Assembly (NCBI GenBank): GCA_958510825.1
Contig: OY294044.1
Coordinates: 100,602,893-100,666,892 of the forward strand
Direction: 5' to 3'
Source: Brachypterus glaber
Lineage: Eukaryota > Arthropoda > Insecta > Coleoptera > Kateretidae
DNA length: 64,000 nt
Shown here: piece by piece, positions 22,186-33,900 of the stretch
Position numbering within the stretch: the stretch's first letter is position 1
Layout of the letters: every line of letters begins with the position of its first letter
The notes under the pieces: model-generated
The model's input: only the letters and a program-made list of their open reading frames with translations
Told to the model about the DNA's origin: nothing
Databases searched by the model: none
Program-made: the position numbers and the translations under genes

Positions 22186-23019
22186 CTTATCAAAATCTTT
22201 TAAATTTTTGTGAAGCGCATCCATCGCTAAAATATAATGAACTATTTTTTTATTTGCTTGTATTCCAAAGTGACATTGTTCGGTTAAAACTGTTAAGTTA
22301 AAAGTGACAATTTTGTTAACAGTTTGTCTTTTGTTTTACTTCGGCGTTCCCTTTTCGAAAATTGTATAGCGGTTGTGCTTGAAAAAACAAAAACAAAATT
22401 TTGTTGGCCCCTTATGGAAAATTGTCAGATAACTGACAGAACCAAATTAAAACTAATTTTACCTATTACTTTTACCTTTTTGTGTTAAAATATGTTTAGA
22501 AGCGAAAAAAAAAATAGCGTATGATCCAAAGACGAGGAATATATCTCAATCTCTGCATGCGACCGAGCAACATTATTTCTCGTCCTTGGATCATACGCAA
22601 TTTTTTTTTCTCTTATAAAGATATTTTATTATATTTATTAACAAGAAATAAATAATAATGTCATATTAAAAAAATGGCAGGCCAGCATCTTGTCGTATAT
22701 AACTGGCAGTTGTTTTACGATTGACAGGCCGCGGCATGCCGGTTGCCTACACTGTGCGCGCGAAAAAATGTACTTTCCCGCACGCTGCCATGGTAACGTG
22801 CGGGAAAGTAAAAAGCTAAGAAATAGGATATTTTGTGGTCAGAAAACTTCATTTGTTTATGTAGAAATGTGAACTTTTCTATTAGATCGTAGAAAAACTT
22901 TTTTTGATCTGCGTTATTATGGTATGGTATTTTTTAATTGTAAATCAGTTAGCCTTGGATTGGTTTATGCATGACATGTGTCAAAATATACTAGCGTCTT
23001 TTCAGAATTTAAATAAAAA
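22186..23019. other. unpaired centre of the giant foldback, with two stable hairpins
   Basis: Contains a hairpin (gcgtatgatccaaagacgag ... ctcgtccttggatcatacgc, ~22517-22601) and a GC-rich hairpin (tactttcccgcacg ... cgtgcgggaaagta, ~22770-22810). Between and around them is AT-rich sequence. The 60-codon frame at 22690-22872 has no recognisable domain and overlaps the hairpin. Confidence 0.55.
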
Positions 23020-24154
23020 ATAATTTTGTATAATAAATTAAAGTTAAATAATAAGACATAAATAAATTGTAAATAAAGAATTAGTATGTTAAATAAATTA
23101 ATATTTTTTAAATTATTTTTTTTTCAAGGATTTATCCCCGGCATAGAATTCTCTGAGTTGGGAATTAAAAAAAGATTTATAACGAAACAAAAGTGTCTTA
23201 GTCTGACAGTTTACCAACTTTCAGGCATTTTTAAGATCAAAAACAAAACAAAAAAACATATTGTGCTAAAAAAAAATAAAAATACGTTTTGGTGTTAAAG
23301 ACTTAGTATTTAACGTTTACACCAGAAAAAAAAAACGCCTACAAAATATATAGAAATAAAAAAGTAATAAAATTGTGGACTTGCGCCTTTTTTGAAAAAA
23401 ACCAACAATTAATTATTTTGTTTTTGTCTTAAAATGAAGCATTTGACCTAAACTATTAAAAACATATAAAAAATAATATGTGCCTTTTTTTGTAAAACAG
23501 CTATTTCCAGCACAATTCCTCATTGTCGTAAAAATTTAAAATGGCTAAAGTATATAGTAAACCTAATTTGCCCAGAATAAATTTTACGTCATTGAAAAAA
23601 GGACACTTAGAAGTACATTTGACCAAAATTTGAGAAAAATCGTAGGGGGGGCACTTTACGAAAAATCGGGTTAAACATAGTTATAAAAAAACGTAAAAAA
23701 ATATTTTTTAAGAAGAAGAAGAAGAGCAGAAACCCACTATTAAAAAAAATTATAAAAAATTCAAGATTGTCATCTAAGTTTACATGGGTGCACCAAATTT
23801 CATCAAATTTGGATTAAAATTGTCAGACTTATAGTAATAAATTAAAAATAAAGCTGTTTTCTTTATCGTCAAAAATTGAAAAATTACAAAATTTTAAAAA
23901 AATCATATCTCAGCCAAAAAATTTTTTTAAATTCTTTTTTTTGCATAAGGCTTTTAATATTAGAGTGGTGATAATATAAAAAAAGTTTAACGAAAATCCG
24001 TGACATTCAATCACCAAGGTGGTATGGATTCGTACAGAAATACCCATATGTAAATAATAATAAAAAATACATTAAATATATAATTTAAATAATTAAAATA
24101 GTTAAACTAAAACTAAAACAAAACTAAAAATTTAACTAACTATAAACTTTTTAT

Positions 24155-27049
24155 TTAAGAAACAAGTTCAGTATGCTTTAAAAAACGTTTAAGTTGACTA
24201 AGCGATACACCAATAACATGCACGTTTGGGTTCAAATTTGCTAAACGTACCACTCGAGTTAGAGGACCATTTAGAGCATAATTTGTATTATGAAAATTAA
24301 TGTAAAATAAGTAAGAGTTTCTTGTTAGAAAATTAATATTAATATTTATTTTAGAAAGCAGATTATGACATTGAAAATTTCCTGATAAAATATTGTGTAG
24401 CACACATAAATCCGCTTTATTACGCCTCGATTTTAAGGATTCAATAAGCACTCTGTTTGATATGGTATTATAGTCATAAACAAAGTTTACTCTCTGTATG
24501 CCTAATTTGTAACCAGCTGTTCTCAGGAATCTCCGTTGAACCTCTTCTATAGCGTCTTTACCGTTTTGATAAAATGGACTCCAAATTACAGATGCATATT
24601 CAAGTGTTGATCTTACAATCGAACAGTATAGTATTTTATAGGTGTCAGTCGAGAAGTCAGTACTTAATCTGGTAATATACCCAAGTAACTGAAAACCTTT
24701 ATTTGTATTTGCAGTTATATGTGCGTTAAAATTTAGCTGTTTATCAAAAATAACACCAAGGTCTTTGATTTCATTGACGGATTTAAGGTAAACACTTTCT
24801 ATATCATATTGATATTCAAAAGGCTTTTTATTCCTATGGAATGTGATGCTGTAGCATTTGTTAGTATTTAATGTCATACCGTTTAATTTACACCAATCAG
24901 CCAAATTATTAACATCACATTGAACCAAGTACTGATCAGCTATTGACTGAATAATTCTAAACAATTTTAGATCATCTGCAAATAATAGGATTTCACAGAA
25001 TCTAATAACAGTAACTATATCATTAATGAATAATAAAAATAGAAGAGGTCCAAGATGAGATCCCTGAGGTACACCCGAGGTTACGTTTATAATAAAGGAA
25101 ATAAAATTTTTTATTTTAACTTGTTGTGTTCTACCACTAAGAAAACTAATTACCCATTTCAACATGACTCCGGTAATACCAAGAGCCTTTAGCTTTTTAA
25201 ATAGATAGTTATGAGGAACCCTATCAAATGCTTTCAAAAAATCTGTATAAATAGCGTCAACTTGTAATTTAAGTTCAAAAGCATTTAATATATATTCCTC
25301 ATAAATCAGCAAATTAGTAACAGTAGATCGACCCTGGTAGAAGCCATGTTGAAATTCTGTAATTATATCCTTAAAAAGTCCAAACGAAAAAGTTAACTTA
25401 TTTGTGACAAGTTTATCTAATATTTTAGGAATAGCAGACTGTATGCAAACACCACGATAATTTGATATATTTTCTCTATCGCCCGATTTGAAAATTGGTG
25501 TCATAAAAGTTGATTTCCAATACTCTGGAAATACCCCACTACTTAAAGATATATTAAATAATTTAGTGATTGGCTCAACAAGAACATCTTTACATTTCAA
25601 AAGAACTAAATTTGGAATTTTATCTGGACCGTACGAGACAGTTGATTTTAATTTTGTTATAACATTTAAAACATCTGTGGTATTAACAGAAATTTGGTTT
25701 ACATGAACTGTATTGTTAAAAGTATATTCTTGTTGAGGATCATCTGGACATTCTGAGTAAACAGAAGAAAAAAATGTTGCAAAAAGGTTAACAGTCTCTT
25801 TAGCATTTGAACTCGTTTTATCATTCAAGTACATTGTATTCGGAAAATCATAACCGTGATTTCTGGCGCTAGCGTACTTCCAAAAATTATTGGGATTAGT
25901 ATTTAACTCATCTTCAATATTACGTATGTAATTAATATAAGTTTGGTCTGTTAACTCTTTAACTTGAGTACGTAAAAGTTGAAAAGCTAAATAATCGGTT
26001 CTCGAAAATGTGGTTTTGTACTTTTTATGGGCTGCCTTTTTTTTTAAAATAAGATCTTTTAAACTTTTTGTGTACCAATGTGGGAAAGTTGAACTTTTAA
26101 AATGTGTCATAGGAATAAATAATGAATAAGCTTCATATATTACTTTATAAAATTCTTTAACTGCTAAATTTATGTCTGGCTGTTCTATAAAGGACCAATT
26201 TATTTTATTTTAATAATCAACCATGTTGTGAAAATCAGCTTTTTTAAAATCATATGCAAAGTCATCGTATTCCATAATTTTTTCCGTGTCCATTTCCAAA
26301 TCAAAATTATAACCAATATGATGGGCAGTATTTTTTGTTAAAAGGTCAACTGCAGGTGTAACTTTTATATCATTTAAATCTGAGAAGAGTAAATCTAGAA
26401 ATACACCTCTATTATTAGGTGTAGTAATATGTTGAAATAAATTAAGATAAGAAAACCTTTCGGAAACTAAATTTGCACATTTTAGTGTACAGTTGGTAAA
26501 TGAACTAAATTCGTCATTTGTCCATACTGCTTCAGGAAGATTATAGTCGCCAAGAATCACTAACTTATGTTTTAAAAACCGATTTCTAATTTGTTCAACA
26601 GTTTCGCAGTGCGATTGATAAAGTTCTATATACTGTTCTTGATTTAACTCAGGTAAACTGCACCTTGGTGGAATATACACACAGCCAATAACAAAGTTTT
26701 GGGATAAACCAGTTACTTCTACATAAATGTCATCAACATAATTTGCGTTTGTATTTATTTTACATAACTTCGATTTAATTTTTTTGTGAACTGCAATCAA
26801 AACTCCACCGCCACGCGTTTTTGTCTCTAAAGACCTGTCACACCGATATACAATATAGTTCTTTAAAGTTACTTCAGCCGCGCTATAATTTTTAGTTAAC
26901 CAAGTTTCTGAAATTATTATAATATGATAATCACAACTTAACACTTTATTTTTAAATTCATTTAGTTTTCCCCGGATACTACTAGCATTATGATAATAAA
27001 CATGTAGGTTATCCCGAAATATTAGTTTTTCTGTACTATTTGAGGTATA
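24155..27049 (-). pseudogene. LINE ORF2 (EEP endonuclease + RT) with one in-frame stop
   Basis: The frame is open from 27049 to 24155 except for a single TAA at 26210-26212; the parts on both sides are in the same frame. The upstream part (to 26213) is the EEP endonuclease: HVYYHNASSIRGKL, IIISETWL, TRGGGVLIAV, VIGCVYIPP, ILGDYNLP, FLDLLFSD. The downstream part starts in phase after the stop; an ATG at 26110 is internal, not the true start. It holds the RT: SNYRGVCIQSAIPKILDKLV, DFLKAFDRVPHNYL, TSGVPQGSHLGPLLFLLFIN and the catalytic box LLFADDLKLF. A thumb and C-terminal region follow (IKDLGVIFDKQLNFNAHI, SVIWSPFYQNGKDAIEEVQRRFL). With a single lesion it is one of the best-preserved ORF2s in the window. 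Confidence 0.88.
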
Positions 27050-27118
27050 TTATTTATATACTTAATAGTTAAATTTTCACCATTTTCTACGCGTTTGGAA
27101 AGTTCATCCCTAAGTCGA
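27022..27118 (-). pseudogene. LINE ORF1 C-terminal stub
   Basis: About 32 codons (RDELSKRVENGENLTIKYIN..., ending VQKN and a stop at 27022-27024), overlapping the ORF2 frame start in a different frame. ORF1/ORF2 overlap is usual in several LINE clades. The 5' part is missing. Confidence 0.65.
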
Positions 27119-27315
27119 ATAGAGAATTTTATGAGTTTAAAAATTATGTATCACACGATATGTTTCCCCTTGCGCACCTGTCTCCATTTTGCCCCCTAAG
27201 CACATCAAATATATACCAAAAAATATTTGCGCTATGTTATCTAAGTGCCCCAAATTTCAATTTGATATTTTAAACCGTTCAAAAGCTAGAGGGGGCGGAC
27301 TTTTGACACGCTCTG

Positions 27316-29056
27316 TATATTATCATTATTATTATTATAAAATTGTATCTACTTATTCTATTTATTGGCTTTTTTTTTAAATAACTGGATCTATGAGCAA
27401 GTCACAGGGGCGGTATTTCGTCCCTTCGAGAGGCGATATGAAGCGATATCGGGCGATCTAGAGGCGACATGGGCGATACTGATCAATGTAAAAGGCGATA
27501 TTTCGTCCCGCTAATGAAGAGTGACATGCCCCTCGAATTGGACAGATCACGACAAACAAAAATCACCACGTGGGTAAGACTAATCTCATATGTATGATAG
27601 GACAGGCACTTAAATTATAAAAGGCGGCTTTCGCTGCAAAAGGTCAAGTAGAGTTCTAATTTGGTAGATTTGTACAGTTTGTTGTCCTTATTAATAATTC
27701 GAGTTTTCGACCTTGAGCGACCGCCGCTCGCGCCGCCATATTGGAAAAATGGTGCCGAAAACCAGTTTTGCGAGAATATCTTCTCTCCAGCGCCACCTAG
27801 CTTAAAAATAGCTATTACAAAAATTCTAAAGCATGAAATTTCCTGCATTGTAGGATACATTTTTCAATCGGATGAATAATTCACGAGTTACATCGAAGTC
27901 AAGCTCAGAAAATTTATACAATTCTCAAAATCTAAAGTTTACCATAAAGTTTACATGTTTGTTTACCTCGTACTATTCAACCTAATTAAACATCGCCTTA
28001 GTCCAGGACTTGTGTGGGCTAGTAGTAGTGGGAACCACCGGCTAAGAACTGTACAAACCAAACCAAATTAAAACTCTCCTTGACCTTTTGCAAGTCAAAA
28101 CCTACCCAGTGCCTGGCTTCTTCCACGTTTTAAGCCAATTAAAATTCTTCAATATTATTAAAAACTCAGTCTACATTAAATTAAATACGCTTATAAAATA
28201 AATCGAACCCTGTGCATGTCTGATGATAGCAAAGTTGTTGTTGGTCAGCCGTCTTAGGACTGGCTCGGTCTAAACGGCCTTTCTACGCAAAAACCTACCA
28301 AAGATATGCCTTAAAGTTAAATAATTATTATTAAAGCAAGTTCTGTACACAGACTTTTTTCTTTTCTTTCTTTTTTCTCAACTTAAGGGTAGATCCAAAA
28401 ATGACCTATAAAACGACTCAAAAACTGCGGAATAGCCAACAGAAGAAATTATCATGGCTAGTCGTGTGTCGTAATCTGTACCAGGTCTGTAGCCAGCAAG
28501 GGGGCTGCGGTCAGTAAATTAATTAGTTGGAAAAATCGAGCTGTAAATTTGAAAACTTTGCAGAGGCAAGGACCTTTTTCTAGTTACCAAAATTTCTCCA
28601 GGGCAAAAAGTTGGGAAATTCCTTAATTAAATGGGAAAGTTTTGTTCCGCCATCCCAGAAAGGACCCTCGCGTCACCCCTGATACGAACAACTATTTTTT
28701 TGGTTGGTGCAACCAGAAATTTGGTAAAGGCATCAACAAAACTTGTGGTTTATACTACGGTCACTTCATTTGAGTTTTGGTCGTGGGTTTTCTGTTTTTG
28801 TCTTTTTTTTTTACTTTTTGCCAAAAAGAAACAAACTAGAGCAAAAACAGACCAAAATACAAAGTAGGTTTAAATGAAGTGAGCCTAATTTTTGCCTGTA
28901 ATATAATAAAATATTGTTATAGTATACCAGAGTTTTATTTATGTTCACCCCAAAAATTAAGATTAATCCTAGGATCCTCATTATATAAAAACGAAAGTTT
29001 GGTGAGTTCTTTATACATACCTAGAATTTTCGACTGAATTCGAAAATGTAAAAAAT
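27316..29056. other. gene-free stretch with a GGCGATAT cluster and a CpG-richer patch
   Basis: 27410-27510 contains about seven near-copies of ggcgatat within ~90 bp. 27615-27800 is GC/CpG-richer, with 'cgccgccatattgg' reminiscent of a YY1-type promoter motif. No exon with splice sites was recognised, and both strands give short frames without a domain. 28380-28870 has no recognisable gene. Confidence 0.4.
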
Positions 29057-29236
29057 TACAGGGTGTTTACTCAAAAAAAAAACATACTTATGCCACTTAC
29101 GGCGTAACCGGAAGTGAATAAAAAATTAATCCGCCATTTTATAGCCAAAATTATATAAATCACCAAAGTTTCGTGTTTATCACACGGAGATTAATTTTAA
29201 TTTCAGGGGTGGACATAAATAAAACTCACCCGGTAT
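29057..29236. mobile_element. possible MITE with acagggtg/cacccggt ends
   Basis: The left end acagggtgtttactc and right end aaactcacccggta are partly inverse-complementary over ~15 bp. The interior (atgccacttacggcgtaacc) is not repeated in the window. Tentative. Confidence 0.45.
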
Positions 29237-30777
29237 AACAATACAACATATATAGTTAGATCTTCACACAAAGTAAAAATTAACAAATTTTCATTATTTA
29301 ATTCCAAAGTAGAATATTTATTTTGCATTTTACATATTTAAAAAAAATCTAAATAATTATTTTCTTAGAATCTCAGAAATACTTTTATTTGAGTAAACTT
29401 GATTTTTTTCTATATTTCTTTTCTTTTGGAAAAGTTCCAACCACTCAAATATCTTACAAATCAAAAATAAAATCTCTTGGCGCCATACTAAAAAAAATCC
29501 TGAATTCATAAAATTTTTGCGAACGATGATGAATCAACAAGAATTTATTAAATATTTACAATATTTGTTGAATCATATGTTTTTTATGTAGGTTTCCTTA
29601 AAAATTAATATAATACATAAATACATAGAAACACAGATACGAATTTTGGGTATTCATTTACCGGGGGCTCGCGAAAAATTATAACTTACGAAATAACTTT
29701 TAAGTAATTTTTAAAGTTAATCGACATTACAAATAATTTAATATAAATCTGTGATATAATATCACTAACAAATTATATCGTCATTACATACATTATATAG
29801 TGGCGTATCTACAGTGATGCCGCTGGAATTTGGGGGGGGGGAGGAGAAACGAAAATTTTCCAACTAAAGATTTAAAAATTTTCAAAATGCGATTTTTTCA
29901 ACTTTTTACCCAGGATTGAAAAATTCCCAACTTTTTACAGCAAAAAGTTAATGACAAAAAAAAAAGATCATCAAGTTGATGACATGATCTCAACTCCATA
30001 ATTTTCCCGAATGTAGAGTGGGTTTTCCCAACTCGAAAGTGGTTGGGGTGGGGGCAGCGTTGGACTGGACAGGTGAGATAGCCCCACCTTTAGGGGCCCT
30101 TCAAACTATGGGGGCCCCCGCCAGAGGTAAAAGTCAACAAAATTTCCGCTAGGGGGTGATGAACTTTTTTTTATAGTCATTAAAATTTCTGGCAGAGGTA
30201 AAATTATCCTCAAAATTTTTGGGAGGGGAAAAAAGATTTCAGTCGGCAAATTTTACTTATTAATATTAACTTGCGGCCCCTAACGGGTTACAAATCTCAC
30301 TAGCCTCGGGCTGCCCAGTCCGACACTGGGTGGGGGGACCGTCCTTTATTCATTTCAGTTCAGTTTGTAGTTTTTTTGGCACATTTAAGAGACAGCAAGG
30401 GCGTAGATGAGGTGTGGGCGCCAATTTTTTTTTGCAGGGGTGCCAAGTTTGGTAGATAGAAACCTTCAGGGACAAAGCTTTTTTTTCGTGAGGGTGTTTC
30501 TTCTTCTAGGGGCGCCAAATTTAAAGCTTGCATTAGGGTGCCGAAAGGCGGGCCCTGGGTATTACACCCCCTATAGTATAAAAACATCTACGCCCTTGAT
30601 AGATAGGCTTATTGCCTATGGCTCATTTTTCTTAATAGGAATTAGTTTGAATGGAGATTAGTGGGGGAGTAAATTTCTGCTCACTGTTGCTGGAGTTGCA
30701 TCTGTCATGGATTGTTGAAAGGGGATGTGGAGGGGAGGAGAAGGAGGATTTGGGGGGTGGGAAGGAGGAAGGGAGGG
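29237..30777. other. gene-free stretch with G-rich tracts
   Basis: Contains G-rich runs at 29830-29845, 30040-30125, 30310 and 30720-30790, plus AT-rich sequence. Degenerate repeats of 'cccaactttttacc(a)gg...' occur around 29880-29960. No gene recognised; frames at 30360-30661 are unsupported. Confidence 0.4.
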
Positions 30778-32333
30778 ATGAGAGGGGGGAGAAACCCTTT
30801 TATTCTATAGATAATTTTATAAACATTTTAAAATGACTGTCATGCACATTTGCCAATTTTAAGAGAAAAGTCTCTGTTAAATTTCCATATAAGGTAATTT
30901 TTTTATGAAGATAGAAAATCGTTTTAAAGCGTTGATCTAAACAAATCGTTGTTTGAAAAATATTTTTAATAACTCATTGACCTGACTTTATAAAATAATA
31001 TTTATGTCTAGAAAATGAACTGCACTCGCTAAATCAATGACAATTGAAAAAAATAAATAGGTATATTTAAAAACCCATAAGCGAGCTTGTTTCTCATCAC
31101 AAATTTCTCCATATAAAATATTAAATGGATACTGAACTGGATATGAAGAAATTTGTATATTAAAATATACGTAGGTATGTTTTTTTAAAATAATGCTTAA
31201 TGACAAAAAAAAATGTATTTTTTACGGGTATTAACACCCGTTATTGAAATCGACCGATTTAAGATTTTTCCATGGAAAAAATTTACAAGGTAAAACTTTT
31301 ACGCAGTTAAGTGCCCCCGCGGAGGATGAAAAAAATCACATTATTGCCATAAAGGCTATTTTTGGTACCGCAGATTACGAATATGATAATAAAAATTGTG
31401 ATACCCCAAATCCCACGTCATTAGGGTGGTCACTTTTTTTTTGTTTTCGTCCGATTTTGATAAAATTTGGTATGCAGGTTTTGTATCATGATTTAGGTGA
31501 TCCATACCTACCGGGTGTTACAAGACCAAGGTACACCCCTTCTTTATTTATTTTAATGAGAGGGGGGAGAAACCCTTTTATTCTATAGATAATTTTATAA
31601 ACATTTTAAAATGACTGTCATGCACATTTGCCAATTTTAAGAGAAAAGTCTCTGTTAAATTTCCATATAAGGTAATTTTTTTATGAAGATAGAAAATCGT
31701 TTTAAAGCGTTGATCTAAACAAATCGTTGTTTGAAAAATATTTTTAATAACTCATTGACCTGACTTTATAAAATAATATTTATGTCTAGAAAATGAACTG
31801 CACTCGCTAAATCAATGACAATTGAAAAAAATAAATAGGTATATTTAAAAACCCATTAGCGAGCTTGTTTCTCATCACAAATTTCTCCATATACAATATT
31901 AAATGGATACTGAACTGGATATGAAGAAATTTGTATATTAAAATATACGTAGGTATGTTTTTTTAAAATAATGCTTAATGACAAAAAAAAATGTATTTTT
32001 TACGGGTATTAACACCCGTTATTGAAATCGACCGATTTAAGATTTTTCCATGGAAAAAATTTACAAGGTAAAACTTTTACGCAGTTAAGTGCCCCCGCGG
32101 AGGATGAAAAAAATCACATTATTGCCATAAAGGCTATTTTTGGTACCGCAGATTACGAATACGATAATAAAAATTGTCCAAACCCCAAATCCCACGTCAT
32201 TAGGGTGGTCACTTTTTTTTTGTTTTCGTCCGATTTTGATAAAATTTGGTATGCAGGTTTCGTATCATGATTTAGGTGATCCATACCTACCGGGTGTTAC
32301 AAGACCAAGGTACACCCCTTCTTTATTTATTTT
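30778..32333 (+). repeat. recent tandem duplication, 2 x 778 bp
   Basis: Unit 1 is 30778-31555 and unit 2 is 31556-32333, directly adjacent. Only a handful of differences are visible (e.g. cataagcg/cattagcg, atataaaatatt/atacaatatt, gtgatacccc/gtccaaacccc). Each unit begins atgagaggggggagaaaccc. Each also contains one copy of a short frame beginning MKSTDLRFFHGKN that has no recognised domain. The near identity points to a recent duplication or an assembly artefact. Confidence 0.9.
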
Positions 32334-33745
32334 AAAACTTAGAGATTCCAAATTTGGAAAAATTTTTATTGCCATAAAACGTCAACTTTTAACATAAAAA
32401 AGTATATTTTACGCCAACTTTCGATTTTTAAATGGGACACCCGATATTATTACATATTTCAATTCTAAGTTTCATTCTGAGTACAATGATACCAAAAAAG
32501 TGATATTTTAAATTTCAAAGTTGTTTTTATTTAATTTTTAGTTTCTATCATAGGTAGGTCATGATTACTTAAAATTACTCGAAATTATCTAAGTAACTAG
32601 AAAAATAAATTTACGCTGAAAATTCCATTTATAACTTAGTTGTACCATTTTAAAGATTTCGAAAATGGTTTTTGCTCAAAAACTCATTTTTTTTAATGGC
32701 ATTATATTGGTACACCGGTACCATTAATTTTTATAAATGAAAATAAACGTTAAAAATCATATTTTTGTTATTTTAGTAAGAAATTTGGCTTTGAAAGCAT
32801 CAGAATGCAGTGATTTTTATCTGTCAAATTTAAGTAAAAAAAAGGTTTTTAGCGTAAAATTATTTTTTGATCTTTTTTCATACTTAAAACCAACTTATCT
32901 TTAATTTATTTTAATTTAAGAAATCACTAGGGCTAATATAAGATATTTCCTATACCTGGACAATAAAATTCAATTCACGGAATTCTGACGACCTTGAAAT
33001 GAATATTTTAACTAAAATAGATATAAAACTGTATTTTTACCTTTCATACATGCTTTGTCATATTAAGTGTTTTAAGTTAGTCCTTTCCTTAAAATCGATG
33101 ACCTTGGACTACTTTATAGCCTTAATTTCGACAACATTCTAAAAACCGATACGCCATATTGGCTCCGCCATTTTGATTTTTGGTGTTTTAACCATTGGTC
33201 TACGTTAATATCCCTAGAAAAGCCTGCACACCAAATTTGAACAAAATCGAAAAAAATTTAAAAAAATAAACCACCCTAGTGTCGCGGAATTTTTTTTCAG
33301 CTTTTTCACTATCATATTCGAAATCAGAGGTATCAAAAATATTTTTTCTAAAAAATAAAATCTATAATTTTTATTATTTATAGTACCTAGGACAAAATTT
33401 TTACATAGCTGAAAGTAATTTCCTACGAAAACTTTAGCATTTTTATCGTAGTACCAATGTGATATTGTATGTTGTAGGCGGGATATTTAATATCAATATG
33501 AATATGCATAATAACTATATATGAAACAAGCCGTGAAGATATGTAATGGTACGCATTCTATACATACTATTTACAGTGAATGCATATTGCATTTTCCCAA
33601 ATACGCAAGTTAAAATCATTTAAAACTTAAAATAAAAAATTGCTGCCAACAAAAGAATACTTCTCCTGTAGGCTCCCTACAGTACGCCTATATAGGCGTA
33701 CTGTAAACATAGCTATGTTTATGAAAAAAATTTGAAAAAAAAATA
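32334..33745. other. gene-free AT-rich stretch
   Basis: Holds a 26 bp perfect palindrome at 33679-33704 (acagtacgcctat and mirror image), an inverted relative of the 16806 repeat at ~33525-33605, and a 'ctgccaacaaaa(g/t)aatac' block repeated at ~38262. No gene recognised. Confidence 0.45.
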
Positions 33746-33749
33746 TATA

Positions 33750-33900
33750 TATACAGGGTGATTCAGAAATAAGTGATAACCTTTATCAATGTTAAGGCAT
33801 GTGCAAAAATTCGTTACTATGGTTTATAGGGTTCCAGAGATATTAAATAAAAACTACTTTTCAGATTTACCCTTAGGAGGGTCGTAGCTCCCTTGGGGCC
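33750..33900 (+). mobile_element. left end of a tacagggtgattcag element (solo, truncated)
   Basis: Starts tacagggtgattcagaaata and contains gggtcgtagctcccttgggg, which resembles the subterminal block of the elements at 191-928 and 16961-18069. I find no matching right end before other sequence begins at ~33900. Confidence 0.5.

Larger units (their letters stand above)
24053..27118 (-). mobile_element. 5'-truncated LINE inside the foldback element
   Basis: The 3' end is AT-rich with short TTTAGT-like and ATT repeats (24053-24155). ORF2 covers 24155-27049. The last ~32 codons of ORF1 lie at 27118-27022 in another frame (RDELSKRVENGENLTIKYIN then a stop), overlapping the start of ORF2. At ~27118 the LINE abuts foldback sequence, so the rest of ORF1 is missing. 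Probably jockey/CR1-group. Confidence 0.85.
20859..27315. mobile_element. giant foldback element with ~1 kb arms, disrupted by a LINE
   Basis: The ends are a 20 bp perfect inverted repeat: CAGAGCGTGTCAAAAGTCCG at 20859-20878 and its complement at 27296-27315, with 'tata' next to both ends. The left arm at about 21157-22185 mirrors the right arm at about 23020-24050 almost base for base (for example 'ccataccaccttggtgattg' with 'caatcaccaaggtggtatgg'). The unique centre is 22186-23019. A LINE (24053-27118) lies between the right arm and the right terminus. I find no transposase in the centre. The high arm similarity suggests gene conversion or recent origin. Confidence 0.83.

Noticed and set aside
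27615..27880. CpG-richer patch as the first exon or promoter of a gene
   Set aside because: A YY1-like word is present, but there is no splice donor with a matching downstream exon and both strands are equally open.
31244..32397. Repeated frames beginning MKSTDLRFFHGKN
   Set aside because: They are two copies of the same non-coding stretch created by the tandem duplication; no domain, no splice or promoter context.
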